Source of the DNA: Mactromeris polynyma
Taxonomy: Eukaryota; Mollusca; Bivalvia; Venerida; Mactridae
Assembly (NCBI GenBank): GCA_032209605.1
Contig: JASFXZ010000078.1
Coordinates: forward strand, 558,001 to 622,000
DNA: 64,000 nucleotides
Direction of reading: 5' to 3'
In this document: positions 59,977-64,000 of the stretch, one piece after another
Layout of the letters: every line of letters starts with the position of its first letter
Numbering within the stretch: position 1 is the first letter of the stretch
Made by a program: the position numbers and the translations under genes
Notes under the pieces: generated by a model
The model's database searches: none
Told to the model about the DNA's origin: nothing
What the model saw: the letters and a program-made list of their open reading frames with translations, nothing else

Positions 59977-61735
59977 GTAATGTTGTTATTCATTTTTATT
60001 GATAATTTTAATCAATTATTTTGTAAAATGTATGTTGAAATATATTCGGTAATTTCGACGTAGGGGTATTTTCGACGGATTTTTCGCGGTCCATTTTTCG
60101 TCCTAAAAACGATGTTCGTCCCGGGTCAATTCGGAACGAATTTATGTTTGTCATGGGTCAATTCGGCACTATTTAAAAAATATTCGGAGCATGTTTTATT
60201 GCGGTTGTTAAGTATTATTGTTTGTGATAATGTGATGAATCAAGATGCATTTATGTTTTTTACCACTCGTCAGTGATTTTTCTGCTTAAAACCGGCATTT
60301 TTATCTGTACAATTTTAGGTATCAATGACTTTTTTTTTTATAATTAAGTATATGCAAAAATATAATGAAAACGTTCAATTAAACATAATAATAATATTAT
60401 TTGTATTGTTCTTGTTGACTGTACAAAATTCAGTAAAAATATTTGCATCGTAAAAGAAAATAGAAAACTACTCCCTTATACGTCTTTAAGCAGACCTTAT
60501 GTCACGGACCTTGTAGGTATACAGACCCCAATAAACCCTTGCTGTAGTATCCTCAATATACAGAAACAGGTATGAAAAACATCTTAGGCCAAAATTAAAA
60601 AAGTCTTTGTTTGCCCTTTACCGACCCTAGATTTTAGAGGTGGGTAGGTAGGTAGGAAAAATATTTTATTTTATTGTGGAAATTTTAATATGTTTTAGTC
60701 GAAATGTATTGTTCGTGCATGGTAATTTCGGCATGTGGTACATTGGGTGGGCAGGTACAGTAAAATAATTTTTAATATTAAAAAAGATACGGTTAAATGA
60801 CATGTGGTTGTCAAAAACATTGTTAACATATTAAGCTCGGATCAATTCAGAAAAAATTAATGTTGGTAAAATGAAAGCAAAATTGACACCTTTATGTTGA
60901 CTTATTTTTAATACTTTATATAGCCCGTCTGTTTTAGTGAGTATGAGCACGAGGCTTTAATAATTGTTGATGAAAATATTATAATGGCAACTATGACCAT
61001 TTTTGTGTCATACTTTTTTCTAACTTTGGGTCCTAAAGTCTTTCTAGCGAGAGGAAGTTATCATAAGGCAAACATAATGAAACAAAAATAGTCATTGTTT
61101 TGCCTTTTGATAACTAAGAAGAACAAACTGCACACATCGTTGTGTGACATTATGGTGTATAGTCATCTAGACTATCAATAATTAACCATGATTAACCAAG
61201 ATCATCCAGGCTTGATCATAGGCATATAAACTGTGTTTAGTAAATGCTCGGGTAATCTCGGGTTTATAACCAAAACAAAATTTTAATTTAGGCCTTATTC
61301 CCCACAAATTATCGTCATTTGGAAATGAAGTAAAGTCCTGTTATATTGTACATTGACCGCAATTGAGCATATTTTCATAGTCCTGAGCAAAAAAATATCA
61401 CAGATCAAATGAAGATGATCATATAGTTGCTGCTTTGTCCATCCTTCTGTCCGTCTCTCAAACACTTGTACGAAGAATAGCTTAAGAAGTACTGAAGGGA
61501 TTTGTATGAAACTTAGACTATAGATAGCTATCAGTGAGAGAAAGTGCAGAGCGCAAGAATCAAATTGTATCTCAAGTTATTGCAGTATTATCTCCCCTTT
61601 ACATATTAAATTAGTATAATTACTGTAGCTACTGGTCCGGAGGATAACTCAAAAACTGGGTGACTATTGCATAATTTAACTGCTAAAATTGCTGGTTGAC
61701 ACTTTCATCTGATTTTAGTTTGTCTTCATTTCCAG
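59977..61735. other. Region upstream of the ITPA core exon
   Basis: No other gene seen. 60060-60140 is unusually rich in CG for this window (TTTTCGACGGATTTTTCGCG). 61420-61600 resembles a mollusc interspersed repeat (TTTGTCCATCCTTCTGTCCG, and TATCTCCCC near its end). Confidence 0.4.
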
Positions 61736-61762
61736 AGCGTGACTTCTCAAAGAGTTATCAAG

Positions 61763-64000
61763 ATGAAACCTATTGTGATGGTGACGGGAAATCCAAATAA
61801 ACTGGCTGAATTCAAACAGATTACAGGAAAAGACTTCCCTCATGAAGTAACTTGATTTCTGTTCCAAACATACCTGGCCTTGTTTTAAATATATATTTGT
61901 GTTCAAAATCACTGCTAAAATTATACAAATGACCTAAACAATGCATTAAATAAATAATAATGCATCACTAGACAGTGATTTAAAGAAATAAATATCATCC
62001 ATGTATGGCAAATGATAGACGACTGCTTTGCACCTATCAATATTTTGCCCACCCGGGGTTAGGGTTGGGGGTATGCTGACCCAGGAGAATTGAACAATTT
62101 GTCTTTTTTCTTTGGGGGTCTAATTTCCCATCCTGGGACCAAGCATTCTAATTCCCCAAGTCTATTTCAGGACCTGGAATCATTCAACATGTCAAATTCC
62201 CACCAGTCAGGAATCATCTTCTGGTCTTATGTCTAAGTAGCATGTATATTCGCTGCCCCCCCCCCCCCTCAATATTGATAAGATGTTAAGTTACTATTCT
62301 GTCATTTTGAAAAATCAATTGCATTATGTTTAAACTGTCTACTTTCATTTGATAATGTGGATAAGGGATTTTTAATTGTAAACATGTTTCTTATGGCACT
62401 TACTTGATATTGATGCAGCTTTTTGTAGATTTTTAACCATTCTGAATCTTAAAACAACTGGTCATCAAACAACATTTTGAATTTATTTAACTGTTTGGAG
62501 AGAGTACAAATATTGAGATATGGAGAGGGTCACTGCCATAATTATGGCCAGCAAATTTGCATATGCCAAATTTCTGGCTAATGGAAATTTTGGCTTGCAT
62601 TAACTAAGCTGTAGATGCACCATTGATAAGATTTTGAGGTCTATCCTTTCTATCAAGTTATTATTACATGAGTCATTTGTGGCATTGTAAACTGTAATAA
62701 ATATTTGGAGCCGCGGCCTTGGTCCAGTGGTTAGTGCGCTGGACTTGTAACCCGACGATCTGGGTTCGATTCCCGGTTGCGGCAGGTCATACCCTTCCAT
62801 GAAAATTTGACAAAAATGTCGATTTTCCTCCACATGTGGAGAAGTTGCCGGCTCCTTGTGGAAGGGTAAGTTAGTACTGGTAAGAATTCAGTCAAGGAAA
62901 AACTGGTAAGGTGAACCGGCCGCCGTATATAACTGAAATATCGCTGAGAAACGGCGTTAAACCCGATGAATCAAACAAACAATAAATATTTGGTAGAGTT
63001 TGCCTCATTGTGACTATATATACCATTATGCACATTTATATAATTATAATTCCCCCCACATAGTGGAGTGGGGAGACATATTGATGTTGTGCTGTCTATC
63101 TCAATGTCTGTGTAGATGTCACATAGTTATGACCCTTTAGAGACGTTCCAAAAAACAAGCTCTAGTTTTGTTGAATTTATTTCCTAGATAACAACTGTGG
63201 ATATTGACCTTCCTGAGTATCAAGGTGAACCGGACGAAGTTGCTCGTGAAAAGTGTAAGGCTGCTGTAGAAAAAGTAAAGGGACCTTGTCTTGTAGAAGA
63301 TACCAGCTTGTGTTTTAATGCATTAGGTGGAATGCCAGGTCCCTATATCAAATGGTTCTTGGCAAAACTGGGTCCAGCAGGTAATGTTCTTTTTAAAAAA
63401 AAATTAAGATGGTTATTGCAGAATAACACTGTTGTATGTGAATGATGAAATTTCAAAACAGCAACAAACTTACTAAATATTGTGATTACAGTTGACTTCT
63501 ATGACTTACTTTGCTGTATTTTAAAACAGTAAGATATACTGGCTGTTCTACAGTTGACATCACATGAAATTTAATACTGAGAAAGGCCAACAGATGAAGA
63601 AGTAACGAGTCTAACTCCTGATATAAAGGTCATTACATACGGCTCTGTGTTGAGCAGGTTTGATCACAACCTTCACAATCCGTGTACTTAGCACAGATAC
63701 TGGTTAGTAACCCAGGAAACGTTCATCAATAGTTATGAACATATGTTATTATCCCTTAATTCACCATGTAGAATAAATACATTTGAACTACATGTACCGA
63801 AAATAAAATACAATTAGTGATTAATGTTTTTACCATATGTTTTAAGGGCTACACAAAATGCTGAGTGGGTTCGATGATAAGACTGCTGACGCTGTTTGTA
63901 TATTCGCTTATTCCTCTGGTGAACCAAATGCTGAAATACAATTATTTGAAGGAAGAACATCCGGTAAAATAGTTTCACCAAGAGGTCCTACAAAATTTGG
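61763..64000 (+). CDS. ITPA: Inosine triphosphate pyrophosphatase (partial, cut by window end)
   Basis: Exons: 61763-61846, 63188-63380 and 63847 to the window end. The phases join. The protein starts [17 protein letters not shown] (the VTGN nucleotide-binding start of the Ham1/ITPA family). It continues [58 protein letters not shown], and breaks off at KFG. About 50 C-terminal residues are expected beyond the window. The enzyme hydrolyses ITP, dITP and XTP to the monophosphates and so keeps deaminated purines out of nucleic acids. The acceptor at 61735 shows that an exon lies upstream, and the frame is open from 61736, so the ATG at 61763 may not be the only start. It lies head to head with HBS1L. 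Confidence 0.94.
62709..62992 (+). mobile_element. Near-complete tRNA-Thr-like SINE
   Basis: The head (62709-62783) has a perfect A-box (TGGTCCAGTGG), a B-box (GGTTCGATTCC) and a 7-bp acceptor stem with two G-T pairs (GCCGCGG with TTGCGGC). Its anticodon loop is CTTGTAA, as in tRNA-Thr(TGT). The anticodon stem no longer pairs (CTGGA against CCCGA), so it is not a working tRNA. The body follows, ending ACGGCGTTAAACCCGATGAA and a CAAACAAACAA tail typical of bivalve SINEs. It lies in an ITPA intron. Confidence 0.8.
63045..63130. mobile_element. Interspersed repeat fragment
   Basis: The hairpin CCCCCCACATAGTGGAGTGG with GGGAGACATA resembles the right end of the repeat at 38390 (CCCCCCTGGAGAGAGGGAGA). 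Confidence 0.35.
63630..63730 (+). mobile_element. SINE fragment
   Basis: ACTGGTTAGTAACCCAGGAA matches the common SINE body seen at 47803 and 56109. In an ITPA intron. Confidence 0.35.

Noticed and set aside
62709..62783. Functional tRNA-Thr gene
   Set aside because: The anticodon stem does not pair and the sequence continues into a SINE body with a CAAACAAA tail.

Overview
The window reads as animal nuclear DNA, most likely from a bivalve mollusc. Genes are split into many short exons with GT/AG introns, the DNA is AT-rich, and introns carry tRNA-derived SINEs, foldback elements, minisatellites and decayed LINE pieces. Proteins of the secreted 'short-chain collagen C4-like' type, common in molluscs, are present. 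I placed exon borders by reading splice sites and checking that phases join; each gene model closes in frame at a length normal for its family.

Layout. (1) 1-18630 is a tandem segmental duplication with a unit of about 9.6 kb. Each copy carries one complete 3-exon, 264-residue C4-like secreted protein gene on the plus strand (514-3545 and 9937-12682) and the last two coding exons of SGTA on the minus strand (6887-8080 and 17061-18248). The copies differ by point changes and by clean insertions: a 426-bp element, a 32-bp minisatellite, two copy-1-only blocks and a perfect palindrome. (2) 17061-24613, minus: SGTA, the TPR co-chaperone for tail-anchored and mislocalised membrane proteins, 12 coding exons, 339 residues. 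(3) 27328-36084, plus: MTAP of the methionine salvage pathway, 9 coding exons, 278 residues, with a 1.9-kb satellite in intron 2. (4) 36883-40251, minus: PDCD2, a ribosomal-protein chaperone, 4 exons, 350 residues, tail to tail with MTAP. (5) 40.4-42.2 kb: decayed LINE split by a nested 1-kb repeat element. (6) 42621-59633, minus: HBS1L, 17 coding exons, 767 residues, the ribosome-rescue GTPase. A large extra exon (53856-55717) is spliced from the same 5' exons and gives a 772-residue SKI7-like isoform. (7) 59634-59880: a short interval that may be a bidirectional promoter. (8) 61763-64000 (possibly from 59881), plus: ITPA, cut by the window end.

The five conserved genes are housekeeping functions (membrane-protein quality control, purine/methionine salvage, ribosome biogenesis, ribosome rescue and mRNA decay, nucleotide-pool cleaning). 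They form no operon; they are neighbours with head-to-head or tail-to-tail borders. The most notable biology is the HBS1L/SKI7 locus: one gene with two phase-compatible fates after exon 5. Its SKI7-like exon has amplified an LSDLAK-type motif into a long tandem array. The next most notable item is the young duplication, which gave a new C4-like paralogue and left SGTA with two sets of terminal exons.
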